Part shown: piece by piece, positions 1 through 8,448 of the stretch
Layout of the letters: each line of letters begins with the position of its first letter
Position numbering within the stretch: position 1 is the stretch's first letter
Source: an uncultured Nocardioides sp.
GTDB lineage: Bacteria > Actinomycetota > Actinomycetes > Propionibacteriales > Nocardioidaceae
Length of the DNA stretch: 64,000 nucleotides
Reading direction: 5' to 3'
NCBI RefSeq assembly: GCF_947488025.1
Contig: NZ_CANKYS010000002.1
Location: 601,835 to 665,834 of the forward strand
Position numbers and translations under genes: made by a program
The notes under the pieces: model-generated
The model's input: the letters and a program-made list of their open reading frames with translations, nothing else
The model's database searches: none
Told to the model about the DNA's origin: nothing

Positions 1-299
1 CCCATGCCCACGGTCGCCACGTCGTTGGGGATGTAGTTCATCGTGTCGTAGATCGCCATGCCGGCGTCGACCGAGCCGCCGGGGCTGTTGATGTGGAGGA
101 AGATGTCGGCCTCCGGGTCCTCCGCGGAGAGCAGGAGGAGCTGCGCGCAGATCGCGTTGGCGTTCTGGTCGCGCACCTCCGAGCCGAGGAAGACGATGCG
201 CTCACGGAGGAGGCGCTGGTAGATGTGGTCGTCGAGGCCATACATCCCACCGGCGCCGTTCATCTCGGGCGAGAGGGCTGGGCTGGAGTTCTGGTTCAC
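1..299 (-). CDS. clpP: ATP-dependent Clp protease proteolytic subunit, 5' part
   Basis: Serine peptidase subunit of the ClpXP/ClpAP cytoplasmic protease. The translated N-terminal part contains [17 protein letters not shown], a [16 protein letters not shown] stretch and [13 protein letters not shown], all hallmark ClpP sequence. The window edge cuts the gene just before the catalytic-serine loop, so about 99 residues are visible. I chose the GTG at 299 because a TAGTGT hexamer lies 7 nt upstream (leaderless layout). An in-frame ATG at 263 is the alternative. In many actinobacteria clpP directly follows tig. Here a MarR gene and an opposite-strand phosphotransferase gene lie between them, so clpP needs its own promoter. 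Confidence 0.93.
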   Translation of the reverse strand, partial: MNQNSSPALSPEMNGAGGMYGLDDHIYQRLLRERIVFLGSEVRDQNANAICAQLLLLSAEDPEADIFLHINSPGGSVDAGMAIYDTMNYIPNDVATVGM

Positions 300-306
300 G
301 CTGGCG

Positions 307-312
307 ACACTA
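307..312 (-). promoter_or_regulatory. Probable -10 hexamer of leaderless clpP
   Basis: TAGTGT on the minus strand ends 7 nt before the GTG at 299. It matches the actinobacterial TANNNT -10 pattern at the spacing that would start transcription on the start codon. No clear -35 is visible. Confidence 0.4.
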
Positions 313-381
313 GCCGGAAGGACGGACACTTCCACGCGCTGACCCACCCTGTTCGCCCACAGCGGATTCAGCGCCGCACGC

Positions 382-807
382 TCACCCGAGCGCGACCTCC
401 TCCAGCACCTCGCGGAAGACCCGCCACCGCTCGGGGCCCACCTGCGCGGCCCACGCCTCGTCGCACGCCCTCAGCACGGCGGCCGAGCGAGCGAGGGCGT
501 CACGGCCGGCGTCGGTGATGCGTACGACGCGGGCGCGGGCGTCGTGGTCGGCGACGGCCACGTCCACCATGCCGAGCGCCTCGAGCTGGCGGACGAACTG
601 GCCGCACCCCTGGGTGGTCATCTCGGCGCACTCGGCCAGCTCGCTGATCGTCATCCCCTCCTGCGGCAGCCACTCCAGCACGCGCAGCTGGGAGGGCCGC
701 AGCTCGGGCGCCTCGGCGGCCAGCCGCTCGCGCAGCCGCCCGAAGACCATCCCCATCAGCATGGGCAGGTGCGGACGGGCCGCAGGAAGCCTCTTGACGC
801 CAGTCAT
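382..807 (-). CDS. MarR family transcriptional regulator
   Basis: 141-aa winged-helix repressor of MarR type. Residues about 36-95 form the DNA-binding domain ([20 protein letters not shown], then a [18 protein letters not shown] recognition region and a [11 protein letters not shown] wing). It is divergent from the APH-fold gene at 826, with start codons only 19 bp apart. Two copies of a GAAAGCAACTT-type element cover both starts, so autoregulation and control of the divergent gene are likely. The ligand is unknown. Confidence 0.85.
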   Translation of the reverse strand: MTGVKRLPAARPHLPMLMGMVFGRLRERLAAEAPELRPSQLRVLEWLPQEGMTISELAECAEMTTQGCGQFVRQLEALGMVDVAVADHDARARVVRITDAGRDALARSAAVLRACDEAWAAQVGPERWRVFREVLEEVALG

Positions 808-846
808 GAAAGCAACTTACCTTCTATGACCATGAAAGCAACTTTC
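805..846. promoter_or_regulatory. Duplicated operator-like element between marR and phosphotransferase gene
   Basis: CATGAAAGCAACTT occurs at 805-818 and again at 831-844, exactly 26 bp apart. The second copy extends into the perfect palindrome GAAAG-CAA-CTTTC (834-846); the first has one mismatch (GAAAGCAACTTAC, 808-820). Each copy overlaps one of the two divergent start codons. MarR proteins bind short palindromes, so these are candidate sites for the adjacent regulator. Confidence 0.5.
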
Positions 847-2010
847 ACGCCTTCCTCCGGGGTGGACCGGCGTGAGGTGCTCGGCGCCGACGACGTCACC
901 GACGCCGAGCTCGAGGCGATGGTCGCCGACCTGTGGGGCGTGCCGACGGTGCGGCTGCGCGACTCCACGGCCGAGCCCGTCGCCTACGACGTCCCCTCGA
1001 TCCTCACCGGCGCACGCACGTGGGTGCGCGGCCACGCCGACACCGGTGAGGACTCGGGCGCCGCTGCTCGGGAGTTCACGCTGTTCGTCAAGCGGGTGCA
1101 CAGCTGGCGCCACTCCCCCGCCTTCGCCGGCGTACCTCCCGAGATCGGCGAGTGGGCGGCCGCCTCGCTCCCGTGGCGCGCCGAACCGCTGGTCTACGCC
1201 TCCGACCTGTGCGAGCGGCTCCCCGAGGGGCTGACGATGCCGCGCGGGCTGCGGGTCGAGGAGCGTCCCGACGAGACCGCGACGATCTGGATGGAGGCCG
1301 TCGCCGCCGACGACGTGGCCTGGGACTCCGACGACAGCGTCCGCGCTGCGCGCCTGCTGGGACGGCTCTCCGCCAGCCGCGCGGTCGCGGACCTCGCCGC
1401 GATCGACCCGCAGCCCTGGCACGTCGAGAGCTTCGTCGCCGGCCGACTGGCCTACACCGTGCTCCCCGGCCTGCACGACGACGCCACGTGGCGCCACCCC
1501 GCCGTCGCCGCGCACTTCGGCGACGTCCGCGACGGACTCCTGGCGGCAGCACGCCACCTCGACGTGCTCGCGCAGGAGTTCGCCTCCTCCCGCCACCTCG
1601 CCTCCCACGGCGACGCCTGCCCCAACAACCTGCTGCGCCGCGCGGACGATGTGGGATTCACGCTGATCGACTTCGGCTTCTGGCGACCCCAGCCGGTCGG
1701 CTTCGACCTGGCCCAGCTGCTGGTCGGTGACATCCAGATCGGACGGCAGGATGCCGACGACCTGCCCGAGCGTGCCGCCGCGTGCGTGGCGTCGTACGCC
1801 GCCGGGCTCGCCGACGAGGGCCTCGACGTCTCGCTGGCGGAGGTGCGACGTGGCCACGCAGTCAGCCTGGTGCTGTTCAACGGCCTGCCGAGCCTGCCGC
1901 TCGAGCGGCTCGACGACCCCGACGAGGCCGCGCTGGACCACTGGTCGCGGCAGCGCGCCGCGATCGCCCGCTACTCCCTCGACGTCCTGGCCAGCACCGA
2001 GCCCGGGTAG
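826..2010 (+). CDS. APH/choline-kinase-fold phosphotransferase family protein
   Basis: 394-aa protein with the aminoglycoside phosphotransferase fold signatures in its C-terminal half: HGDACPNNLL (catalytic HGDxxxxN, H261) and LIDFGFW (metal-binding D282). This family transfers phosphate from ATP to small hydroxylated substrates such as aminoglycosides, choline, fructosamine or homoserine. Nothing in the sequence identifies the substrate. Start ATG at 826; a second in-frame ATG at 832 is possible. It is divergent from a MarR gene across a duplicated operator-like element, a layout typical of an inducible modification enzyme. A drug-resistance role is possible but not shown. Confidence 0.75.
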   Translation: MTMKATFTPSSGVDRREVLGADDVTDAELEAMVADLWGVPTVRLRDSTAEPVAYDVPSILTGARTWVRGHADTGEDSGAAAREFTLFVKRVHSWRHSPAFAGVPPEIGEWAAASLPWRAEPLVYASDLCERLPEGLTMPRGLRVEERPDETATIWMEAVAADDVAWDSDDSVRAARLLGRLSASRAVADLAAIDPQPWHVESFVAGRLAYTVLPGLHDDATWRHPAVAAHFGDVRDGLLAAARHLDVLAQEFASSRHLASHGDACPNNLLRRADDVGFTLIDFGFWRPQPVGFDLAQLLVGDIQIGRQDADDLPERAAACVASYAAGLADEGLDVSLAEVRRGHAVSLVLFNGLPSLPLERLDDPDEAALDHWSRQRAAIARYSLDVLASTEPG

Positions 2011-2015
2011 ACGAC

Positions 2016-2050
2016 GACCGGCGCCCACCCCGGGAGGGTGGACGCCGGTC
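2016..2050. terminator. Bidirectional hairpin between convergent genes
   Basis: GACCGGCGCCCACC (2016-2029) pairs with GGTGGACGCCGGTC (2037-2050) with one mismatch and a 7-nt loop. It sits between the convergent phosphotransferase and tig genes. No clear T-tract follows. Confidence 0.6.
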
Positions 2051-2065
2051 GAGGAGCGGAGCCGG

Positions 2066-3475
2066 TCAGGCCTCGTCGGACTCGTCGGCGCTCTCGTCCG
2101 TGCTCGTCTCGGTGCTCGTCTCGGTGCTCTCCGCGACGGGCTCCGCGCCGATGGTGCCGTCGGGGCGGAGGTTCTTGAGCTCGACCACGTTGCCCGAGGC
2201 GTCCTTGACGGTCGCCGCCTCGACGATCGTGGCCAGCGCCTTGCCGCGCAGGATCTCCTGCACCAGCTCGGGGATGTGGTTGTGCTCGAACATGTGGTTC
2301 GCGAACTCCTGCGGGTCCTGCCCGGACTGCTGGGCGCGGCGCACGAGGTGCTCGGAGAGCTCGGCCTGGTCGATGCCGAACTCCTCCTTCTTGGCGATCT
2401 TGTCGAGGATGAACTGGGCGGCTACGGCGTCGCGGACCCGACGCTCGAGGTCGGCCTCGAACTCGTCCTGGGTCTGGCCCTCGTCCTCGAGGTACTTCTC
2501 CATGGTGATGCCGGCGAAGCCGAGCTGCTGCTCGACGTTCTGGCGACGGGCGTTGAGCTCGTCGGTGACCATCACCTCGGGGAGCGGGATGGAGACCTTC
2601 TCCAGCAGGGCCTCGAGGACCGCGTCACGGGCGGCGGCGGCCTGCTCGAGGCGCTTGCCGCGACCCAGGCGCTCGCGCACGTCGGCGGTGAGCTCCTCGG
2701 CGGTGTCGAACTCGGAGGCGAGCTGCGCGAACTCGTCGTCGTACTCCGGCAGCTGCTGCTCCTGCACGGCCGTGACCTTGACGGTCACCTGGACGGGCTC
2801 GCCGACCAGGTCGCCGCCGGCGAGCTCGGAGTCGAACGTCGCGTCGTCACCGGCGGAGAGGCCGACGAGGGCCTCGTCGAGGCCGTCGATCATGCCGCCG
2901 CGGCCGACCTTGTAGGACATGCCGGTGACCTCGCCGCCCTCGACGGTCTCTCCGCCCTTGGCAGCGACCAGGTCGATGGTGACGAAGTCGCCGTCGGCGG
3001 CCGCGCGCTCGACCGGGACGAGGGTGCCGAAGCGCTCACGCAGGGCCTCGACCTGCTCGTCGACGTCGGCGTCGCTGATCTCGACGTCGTCGACGCTGGC
3101 CTCGAGGCCGTCGTAGGAGGGCAGCTCGAAGTCGGGCTTGACGTCGACCTCGGCAGTGAACTCGAGGGACTCGTTGTCCTCGAACTTCGTCACCTCGATC
3201 TCCGGCTGGGCCAGCGGCTCGAGGTCGTGCTCCTGCAGGGCGGCCATGTACTGCTGCGGGACGACGGCGTTGATCGCCTCGTCGAGGACCGGGCCGCGGC
3301 CGACCTGGCGGTCGATGACCGCCGGCGGGACCTTGCCCCGGCGGAAGCCCGGGACGTTGATCTGCTTCGCGATCTTCTGGTACGCCGCGTCGAGGCTCGG
3401 CTTGAGCTCCTCGAAGGGCACCTCGACGGTCAGCTTGGCCCGGGTGGGGCTCAAGGTCTCGACGGCGCTCTTCAC
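2066..3475 (-). CDS. tig: Trigger factor, ribosome-associated chaperone/prolyl isomerase
   Basis: 469-aa trigger factor that binds the ribosomal exit tunnel and helps nascent chains fold. The N-terminal ribosome-binding signature is present around residues 42-52 (INVPGFRRGKVPPAVIDRQV), followed by the FKBP-like domain (GDFVTIDLVAA near residue 160) and the helical C-terminal arm. The last roughly 25 residues are an acidic Ser/Thr/Glu/Asp tail, common in actinobacterial Tig. GTG start at 3475 with AGGAGA 5 nt upstream on the minus strand. The tig-clp neighbourhood fits protein quality control, though here a regulator and kinase gene intervene. Confidence 0.96.
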   Translation of the reverse strand: MKSAVETLSPTRAKLTVEVPFEELKPSLDAAYQKIAKQINVPGFRRGKVPPAVIDRQVGRGPVLDEAINAVVPQQYMAALQEHDLEPLAQPEIEVTKFEDNESLEFTAEVDVKPDFELPSYDGLEASVDDVEISDADVDEQVEALRERFGTLVPVERAAADGDFVTIDLVAAKGGETVEGGEVTGMSYKVGRGGMIDGLDEALVGLSAGDDATFDSELAGGDLVGEPVQVTVKVTAVQEQQLPEYDDEFAQLASEFDTAEELTADVRERLGRGKRLEQAAAARDAVLEALLEKVSIPLPEVMVTDELNARRQNVEQQLGFAGITMEKYLEDEGQTQDEFEADLERRVRDAVAAQFILDKIAKKEEFGIDQAELSEHLVRRAQQSGQDPQEFANHMFEHNHIPELVQEILRGKALATIVEAATVKDASGNVVELKNLRPDGTIGAEPVAESTETSTETSTDESADESDEA

Positions 3476-3655
3476 AAATGTCTCCTGATGCTGAAGGTCT
3501 GTGGGTGGACCACACGGGGAAAGTGCGGCAGCGCCCGGACAGGGAGCCCGGCGGCCGCAAACCTCGCCAGTCTATCGACGGCGCGCGCACAGGCCGAATC
3601 ACGCCCGGAGGACCCCTCCACCGCGTGACGGGTGGGGTTGGAGTCGGCTGGTGGG

Positions 3656-3728
3656 TCGGGGCGACAGGACTCGAACCTGCGGTCTCCTGCTCCCAAAGCA
3701 GGCGCGCTAGCCACTACGCTACGCCCCG
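3656..3728 (-). tRNA. tRNA-Pro (anticodon TGG)
   Basis: The minus strand folds as a cloverleaf with a 7-bp acceptor stem (CGGGGCG/CGCCCCG), anticodon loop TTTGGGA and T-arm loop TTCGAGT. The 3' CCA is not encoded. Confidence 0.93.
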
Positions 3729-3776
3729 CCAAACGGGCCCGACGAGCTCCGGACGGAGACGTCACAGCCTGCTTGG

Positions 3777-3847
3777 AGCGGATGACGGGAATCGAACCCG
3801 CGTAGCCAGTTTGGAAGACTGGGGCTCTACCATTGAGCTACATCCGC
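3777..3847 (-). tRNA. tRNA-Gly (anticodon TCC)
   Basis: The minus strand gives acceptor GCGGATG/CATCCGC, D-arm GCTCAATGGTAGAGC, anticodon loop CTTCCAA and T-loop TTCGATT. It is 48 bp from tRNA-Pro on the same strand, so the two may be co-transcribed. Confidence 0.94.
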
Positions 3848-3944
3848 GTGCATGCCGACGACGTGGTCCCGCCGGTGCGGGTGTCATGGTGCCACACCCG
3901 CGAACGCGCGCTCCAACCCGGCTCCAACCCGACTCCAACCCGAC

Positions 3945-5000
3945 TCAGCGCCGGTGCACCAGGAGCAGCGCGCGGTCGTCGTTGCGCGACCCGAGCGCCT
4001 CGACGAGGCGCGTGGCGCCGCCCTCGAACTCGCCCCGCAGCAGCCGCTCGGCCTGGCCGAGCATCCGGTCGATGCCGAGCGCGATGTCACGGTTGCGGGT
4101 CTCGACCATGCCGTCGGTGTAGAGCAGCAGGGCGTCACCGCGGCGCATCTCCCCCGAGACCGCGGGGAAGCTCGCCCCGTCGATGAGGCCCAGGATCGGC
4201 CCCTCCGAGTCCAGCACCTCCCAGCGCCCGGACCCGGCGTGGCGCAGGGCCGCTGGGGGGTGGCCGGCGCTGCGGATGTCGTAGTGGCCGGTCGTCAGGT
4301 CGAGCGAGAGGTGGATCGCGGTGGCGAACCCCTCGTCCCAGTCCTGCTGGAGCAGGAACCGGTTGGCGCCGTCGAGGAACTCACTGGGCGGCAGGGCGCT
4401 CAGCAGCCCGCCCAGGGCGCCGCACAGCAGCAGGGCGCGGGTGCCGGCGCCCTGACCCTTGCCGGAGACGTCGACGACGGCCACCTCGAGGCGGCCCTCG
4501 ACCCGCGAGGCGACGACGAAGTCACCGGCGAACGGGGTGCCGCCGGCCGACCTCAGCTCGCTGGCGGCGTACCACTCCGCGGGCAGGTCGGGGATGCCTC
4601 CCTGGCGCAGGATCCGGTCGCGCAGGTCGACGAACATCATCTCGCCCTGGATGCCCGCCACGCCGAGGCGCGTCCGGCGGAACGACGACAGCAGCACCAC
4701 GAACCCGAGGCCGAAGATGATGGCCACGGTGAGCGCGACCCGGAGGTCGATCTCCTCCTGGGTCGGCACGACCAGCGCCAGCACGAGCAGCACGAACACC
4801 ACGAACCACGGCAGCTGCCGGGGACCGAGCACCAGGCTCGAGAGGACCAGCGGGACGAGCAGGCTGACGAGCGGCACGCTCGGGTCCAGCAACCAGATGG
4901 CGAGGCCGATGAGCACCGTCGCCGAGACGAGCAGGACGAGGGTCCGCGAGCCGCGCGGGACGAGCCGGTTGGCGGCGGCGTTGAGCGATGGAGAACTCAT
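3945..5000 (-). CDS. Membrane-anchored PP2C/SpoIIE-type serine phosphatase
   Basis: 351-aa protein. Residues about 20-115 hold several hydrophobic segments (for example LVLLVSATVLIGLAIWLL and LPWFVVFVLLVLALVV). A cytoplasmic SpoIIE/RsbU-type phosphatase domain follows, with VVDVSGKGQGAG (metal-binding Asp) and LLYTDGMVETRN. Family members dephosphorylate anti-anti-sigma factors and feed sigma-factor partner-switching, but no such partner lies nearby. ATG at 5000, preceded by AGGAGG, overlaps the stop of the upstream nei-type gene (ATGA), so translation is coupled. It is the last gene of the rpiB-nei-phosphatase operon. The downstream target is unknown. Confidence 0.85.
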   Translation of the reverse strand: MSSPSLNAAANRLVPRGSRTLVLLVSATVLIGLAIWLLDPSVPLVSLLVPLVLSSLVLGPRQLPWFVVFVLLVLALVVPTQEEIDLRVALTVAIIFGLGFVVLLSSFRRTRLGVAGIQGEMMFVDLRDRILRQGGIPDLPAEWYAASELRSAGGTPFAGDFVVASRVEGRLEVAVVDVSGKGQGAGTRALLLCGALGGLLSALPPSEFLDGANRFLLQQDWDEGFATAIHLSLDLTTGHYDIRSAGHPPAALRHAGSGRWEVLDSEGPILGLIDGASFPAVSGEMRRGDALLLYTDGMVETRNRDIALGIDRMLGQAERLLRGEFEGGATRLVEALGSRNDDRALLLVHRR

Positions 5001-5899
5001 CCCCGAGCCCCTCCTGCTCTCCCGGTCTCCTTGGTGGCAGATCGTACGGCCCGGGAGCGGAACTTCGGTTGGCATCGGGGACACCAGAACGTGTTGCGTC
5101 CGACGAGCTCGCCGGTGCGCACGGTCGAGCCGCACACCAGGCACGGCTGCGACGTACGACGGTAGACGTAGACCTCGCCCCCGTGGTCGTCCTTGCGAGG
5201 CCGGCGTCCCATCGCCTCGGGCGTGTGCTCGGGACGCACCGTGTCGATCCGGCCGGTGCGCACGCCCTCGGTCATGAGCTCGACGAGGTCGGCCCACATC
5301 GCCCGCCACTGACCGCTGCGCAGGGTGTTGCCGGGGCGCAGCGGGTGGATGCGGTGCCGGAAGAGCACCTCGGCGCGGTAGACGTTGCCGACCCCCGCCA
5401 GCACCTTCTGGTCCATCAGCAGGTCGCCGATCGCCCGCGGGCTCGCCGAGATGCGGCGCCAGGCCCGGTCGGGGTCGGCGTCGGGGCGCAGCGGGTCGGG
5501 ACCGAGCCGGCCCAGGATCTCGGCGCGCCGCCCGGCGCCGACGAGGTCGCAGACGATCGCGCCGCGCAGGTCGGCGTACGCCGTCGGACGCGCGTCGTCC
5601 GGGCCGTCCAGCGTGACCAGGCGCAACCGCACCGCCCCCACCGGAGCGGGCACCGCGGCGGCGCTCGCGTGCACGTCGAATTGACCGATCAGGCCGAGGT
5701 GGACGTGGACGAAGCGCTCCCCCTCGAGCTCGAGGAACAGGTGCTTCCCGGCGGAGTCGGCACCGACCACGCGCGACCCGTCGAGCTGCTCGGCGTCGGC
5801 GGCGAAGCGGCCCTGCGGCGACGACACCCGGACCCTCCGGCCCGCGAAGGCGGCGCTGAGGTCGTCGGCCAGCTTGCGAAGGGTGTGTCCCTCAGGCAT
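4997..5899 (-). CDS. nei: Fpg/Nei family DNA glycosylase-AP lyase
   Basis: 300-aa base-excision repair enzyme removing oxidised bases and cleaving the abasic site. The start MPEGHTLRKLADDL supplies the catalytic Pro2 and Glu3, and Lys52 (SAGKHLFLEL) matches the conserved beta-loop lysine. The helix-two-turn-helix region includes LLMDQKVLAGVGNVYRAE. A C-terminal zinc ribbon is intact (CLVC ... CPRC). MPEGHT rather than MPELPE puts it in the Nei rather than the Fpg/MutM group. It overlaps rpiB by 8 nt and the phosphatase gene by 4 nt. Confidence 0.9.
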   Translation of the reverse strand: MPEGHTLRKLADDLSAAFAGRRVRVSSPQGRFAADAEQLDGSRVVGADSAGKHLFLELEGERFVHVHLGLIGQFDVHASAAAVPAPVGAVRLRLVTLDGPDDARPTAYADLRGAIVCDLVGAGRRAEILGRLGPDPLRPDADPDRAWRRISASPRAIGDLLMDQKVLAGVGNVYRAEVLFRHRIHPLRPGNTLRSGQWRAMWADLVELMTEGVRTGRIDTVRPEHTPEAMGRRPRKDDHGGEVYVYRRTSQPCLVCGSTVRTGELVGRNTFWCPRCQPKFRSRAVRSATKETGRAGGARG

Positions 5900-6425
5900 C
5901 CGCGTCGTCGGGGGACGCCTCGGAGCCGGGACCGCGCAGGGCAGACTCCGGCAGCGGAGGCAGCTCGCCCGACTCGTCGTAGGTGGTGAGCTGGCCGATG
6001 CGGCGCACGTGGCGCTCGTCCTCGGAGAAGGGCGTGGTCAGGAAGACCTCGACGAACCGGGTCATGTCGTCCACCGGGTGCATTCGGCCGCCGACCGAGA
6101 CGACGTTGGCGTCGTTGTGCTCGCGGGCCAGCGTCGCCGTCTCCTCCGACCAGGCCAGGGCGCACCGGATGCCCTCGACCTTGTTGGCCGCGATCTGCTC
6201 GCCGTTGCCGGAGCCACCGATCACGACACCCAGGCTGTCGAGGCCCTCGGCGCGGTCGGCCGCGACCCCCTCGGCCGCCCGGAGGCAGAAGCAGGGGTAG
6301 TCGTCGAGGGCGTCGTAGACGAACGGACCGTGGTCGACGGCCTCGTAGCCGTGGTCCACCAGCCAGGTCATCAGGTGGTCCTTCAGCTCGAGGCCGGCGT
6401 GGTCGGAGCCCAGGTGAACGCGCAT
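5892..6425 (-). CDS. rpiB: Ribose-5-phosphate isomerase B
   Basis: 177-aa enzyme of the pentose phosphate pathway interconverting ribose 5-phosphate and ribulose 5-phosphate. Visible motifs are LGSDHAGLELK at the N-terminus, GGSGNGEQIAANKV, CALAW and AREHNDANV. The GGSGNGE form, instead of the Cys-containing CGTG loop of E. coli RpiB, is the mycobacterial type in which a Glu is proposed as catalytic base. A C-terminal extension of about 25 residues is Pro/Asp-rich. Start ATG at 6425 with no visible RBS. It is the first gene of an overlapping operon with nei and a phosphatase. Confidence 0.93.
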   Translation of the reverse strand: MRVHLGSDHAGLELKDHLMTWLVDHGYEAVDHGPFVYDALDDYPCFCLRAAEGVAADRAEGLDSLGVVIGGSGNGEQIAANKVEGIRCALAWSEETATLAREHNDANVVSVGGRMHPVDDMTRFVEVFLTTPFSEDERHVRRIGQLTTYDESGELPPLPESALRGPGSEASPDDADA

Positions 6426-6573
6426 GGGGAGGAGTTTGGCAGAGCCGGCCCGTGAGGATCGAGGCGGATGACCGTGGGCTGTGGACACACCCGAGGCGCG
6501 GGCGTCGTCCAGGTGCCCGGCGCATCCACGATCACGCTCCCGCTGTTGACCTCTGACTCCTACCGCGGGATAC

Positions 6574-6589
6574 TCGAACACACGTTCGA
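6574..6589. promoter_or_regulatory. LexA (SOS) box
   Basis: TCGAACACACGTTCGA is a perfect TCGAAC-N4-GTTCGA palindrome, the mycobacterial/actinobacterial LexA consensus. It ends 16 bp before the ATG of the HNH/DUF222 gene, just upstream of its GGAGGG ribosome-binding site. Confidence 0.88.
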
Positions 6590-6605
6590 TCGCTCGGAGG
6601 GTTCG

Positions 6606-7946
6606 ATGTCAGGTGGAGCAGAGGAGCAGGTGTGGCAGGCAGACGACCTGCACGCGCTGGCTGACCTCCTTGCCGACCTGGCGCCCGCCACGCTGGGCCC
6701 TGACCTGCTCGACCAGCTCGAAGGCCTCGAGCTGATCAAGTCCGCAGCCGCGGCCGCCGAGGCGATCGTGGCGGCCACCTTCGCCGATGCCGCCGACAGC
6801 GAGGACGTACCGGTCGGCGGCCGGCGTACGCCCCCGCGCGCGATGTCGGTCGGCGCCGAGGTGGCGCTCGCCACCCTGGCCAGTCCCTACGCCGGCGAGC
6901 AGCGGGTGCTGCTGTCCCGCCGCCTGCGTGACCACCTCCCGCTGACGCTGGCAGCGCTGCGTCGGGGCGAGCTCACCGAGGACCGGGCGTTCACTGTCGC
7001 GCGCGAAGTCGCCCACCTCGCCCCCGAGCAGCGCCTGCGCGTCGACGACGACCTGGCACCACGACTGGCCGGTCTCGGCGACATCCGTCTCCGCGACGCC
7101 GTGCGTCGGTCCTGCCTCACCCACGCCGCCGAGTCCGAGACCCGGCGTTGCCGGCGGGCACGCGCCGACCGGCGGGTCACCTCGCGCCGTCTCGACGACG
7201 GCACCGGCCAGCTCGTCGCCACCCTCCCCCTCGAGGTCCTGGCCGCGGTCCGCGCAGCCCTCGACAACGCAGCCGCGACCGCGCGAGCCGAGGGCGACGA
7301 CCGCACCGCCGGCCAGGTCCGCGCCGACACCCTCGCCGCGCGGATCACCGGCGACCAGAGCGTGACCGAGGCCGTCGCGGTCCGCGTCAACCTCGTCATC
7401 GGAGTCGAGTCACTGTTCGGCGACGGCACCGAGCCCGGTCAGGTCACGGGAGCCGGACACCTCCCTGCCGCCCTGTGCATCGACCTGGTCCGCCGCGCCA
7501 GCAACGTCGCGAAGGCCACCCTCCGGCGGCTCTTCGTCGCGCCCGCCGATCGGGCGCTGGTCGCGATGGAGTCGACGAGCCGCCGCTTCGACGGCCTGCT
7601 TGCCGAGTTCCTCGATCTCCGCGACGGCGGCACGTGCCGCACCCCCGGCTGCAGCGCCGCCATCCGCCACCACGACCACGTCACCCCCGCTGCCGACGAC
7701 GGCCCGACCGCCGCGCACAACGGCCAGGGCCTCTGCGAGCGCTGCAACTACGTCAAGGAGTCCCCTGGGTGGACCTCCTGGGTCGCCGACCCGGGAGACG
7801 CCCACCTCCACCAGGTCCACGGCGTCACCGAGCACCTCCGCATCACCCGCTCCACCTCACCACCACTCCCGGGAGGCCCCGCGGGTTCCGTCGGCTACTC
7901 GCCCTACGAGCTCCGGCTCGCCAGCAACTACACCCTGGCCTCGTAG
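6606..7946 (+). CDS. DUF222/13E12-type HNH endonuclease-domain protein, LexA-controlled
   Basis: 446-aa protein with an N-terminal DUF222 (13E12 repeat family) region and a C-terminal HNH nuclease domain. The HNH core is CRTPGCSAAIRHHDHV, then AAHNGQGLCERCNYVKE, with the Zn cysteines and catalytic His present. I chose the ATG at 6606 because GGAGGG sits 5-6 nt upstream. An earlier in-frame ATG at 6468 would place the LexA box inside the gene. M. tuberculosis 13E12 genes are known members of the SOS regulon, so DNA-damage induction is expected. The biochemical role is unsettled; such genes are often multicopy and have been linked to mobile DNA. The 3' end overlaps the convergent gtrA-like gene by 19 nt. 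Confidence 0.85.
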   Translation: MSGGAEEQVWQADDLHALADLLADLAPATLGPDLLDQLEGLELIKSAAAAAEAIVAATFADAADSEDVPVGGRRTPPRAMSVGAEVALATLASPYAGEQRVLLSRRLRDHLPLTLAALRRGELTEDRAFTVAREVAHLAPEQRLRVDDDLAPRLAGLGDIRLRDAVRRSCLTHAAESETRRCRRARADRRVTSRRLDDGTGQLVATLPLEVLAAVRAALDNAAATARAEGDDRTAGQVRADTLAARITGDQSVTEAVAVRVNLVIGVESLFGDGTEPGQVTGAGHLPAALCIDLVRRASNVAKATLRRLFVAPADRALVAMESTSRRFDGLLAEFLDLRDGGTCRTPGCSAAIRHHDHVTPAADDGPTAAHNGQGLCERCNYVKESPGWTSWVADPGDAHLHQVHGVTEHLRITRSTSPPLPGGPAGSVGYSPYELRLASNYTLAS

Positions 7947-8392
7947 TCCGGTCGGCCGATCATCGCCACACGAAATACGAAGAACCGCACCAACCCGGTG
8001 CCCAGGTTCGCGGCGATGAGGACGACCACCTCCTGCGGGCGCGACGGCTGGGCGACAAGGGTGTCGAGCAGCCACAAGGAGCCTGCCGTCACGGCCAGGC
8101 TGAAGCCCAGGAGCGCGAGCCCGAGCGCCTGGTGCTGCACAGTCCGGTCCGTGCCACGGACCCCGAAGGTGACGTAGCGATGCCCGAACGTTCCAGCGAT
8201 CGTCGACAGGATGAGCGCGAGAGCGTTCGCGGGCTGCGCGCTGAGGTGCTCGCGGAGGACGAGGTAGAGCAGTCCGTAGAGCACGTTGAAGGCAGCGCCC
8301 ACGCTCGCAAAGACGACCAGCTGCACGAAGACCGGCCGTCGACGCGCCGTCGCGCCGGTCAGGACCTCAGCGCTCACCCGTGGCACCGACAC
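7928..8392 (-). CDS. GtrA family membrane protein
   Basis: 154-aa integral membrane protein with four hydrophobic segments (FVQLVVFASVGAAFNVLYGL, NALALILSTIAGTFGHRY, LGLALLGFSLAVTAGSLWLL and VVVLIAANLGTGLVRFFVF). The closing LVRFFVFR segment is typical of GtrA, a family of presumed polyprenyl-linked sugar flippases used in cell-surface glycosylation. No glycosyltransferase gene is adjacent. It is convergent with the HNH gene. Confidence 0.85.
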   Translation of the reverse strand: MSVPRVSAEVLTGATARRRPVFVQLVVFASVGAAFNVLYGLLYLVLREHLSAQPANALALILSTIAGTFGHRYVTFGVRGTDRTVQHQALGLALLGFSLAVTAGSLWLLDTLVAQPSRPQEVVVLIAANLGTGLVRFFVFRVAMIGRPDYEARV

Positions 8393-8448
8393 TCATGAGG
8401 TGCGTGACACGGCATGGCGGACATCCTGCCCGAGTGCGAAGCCGTTCG

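Noticed and set aside
3478..4122. Plus-strand frame across tRNA-Pro and tRNA-Gly
   Set aside because: It reads GATGLEPAVSCSQSR and DDGNRTRVASLE, well-known artefacts of translating antisense tRNA genes.
6480..6488. TGTGGACAC resembling a DnaA box
   Set aside because: One mismatch to the consensus, single copy, not near a replication gene.
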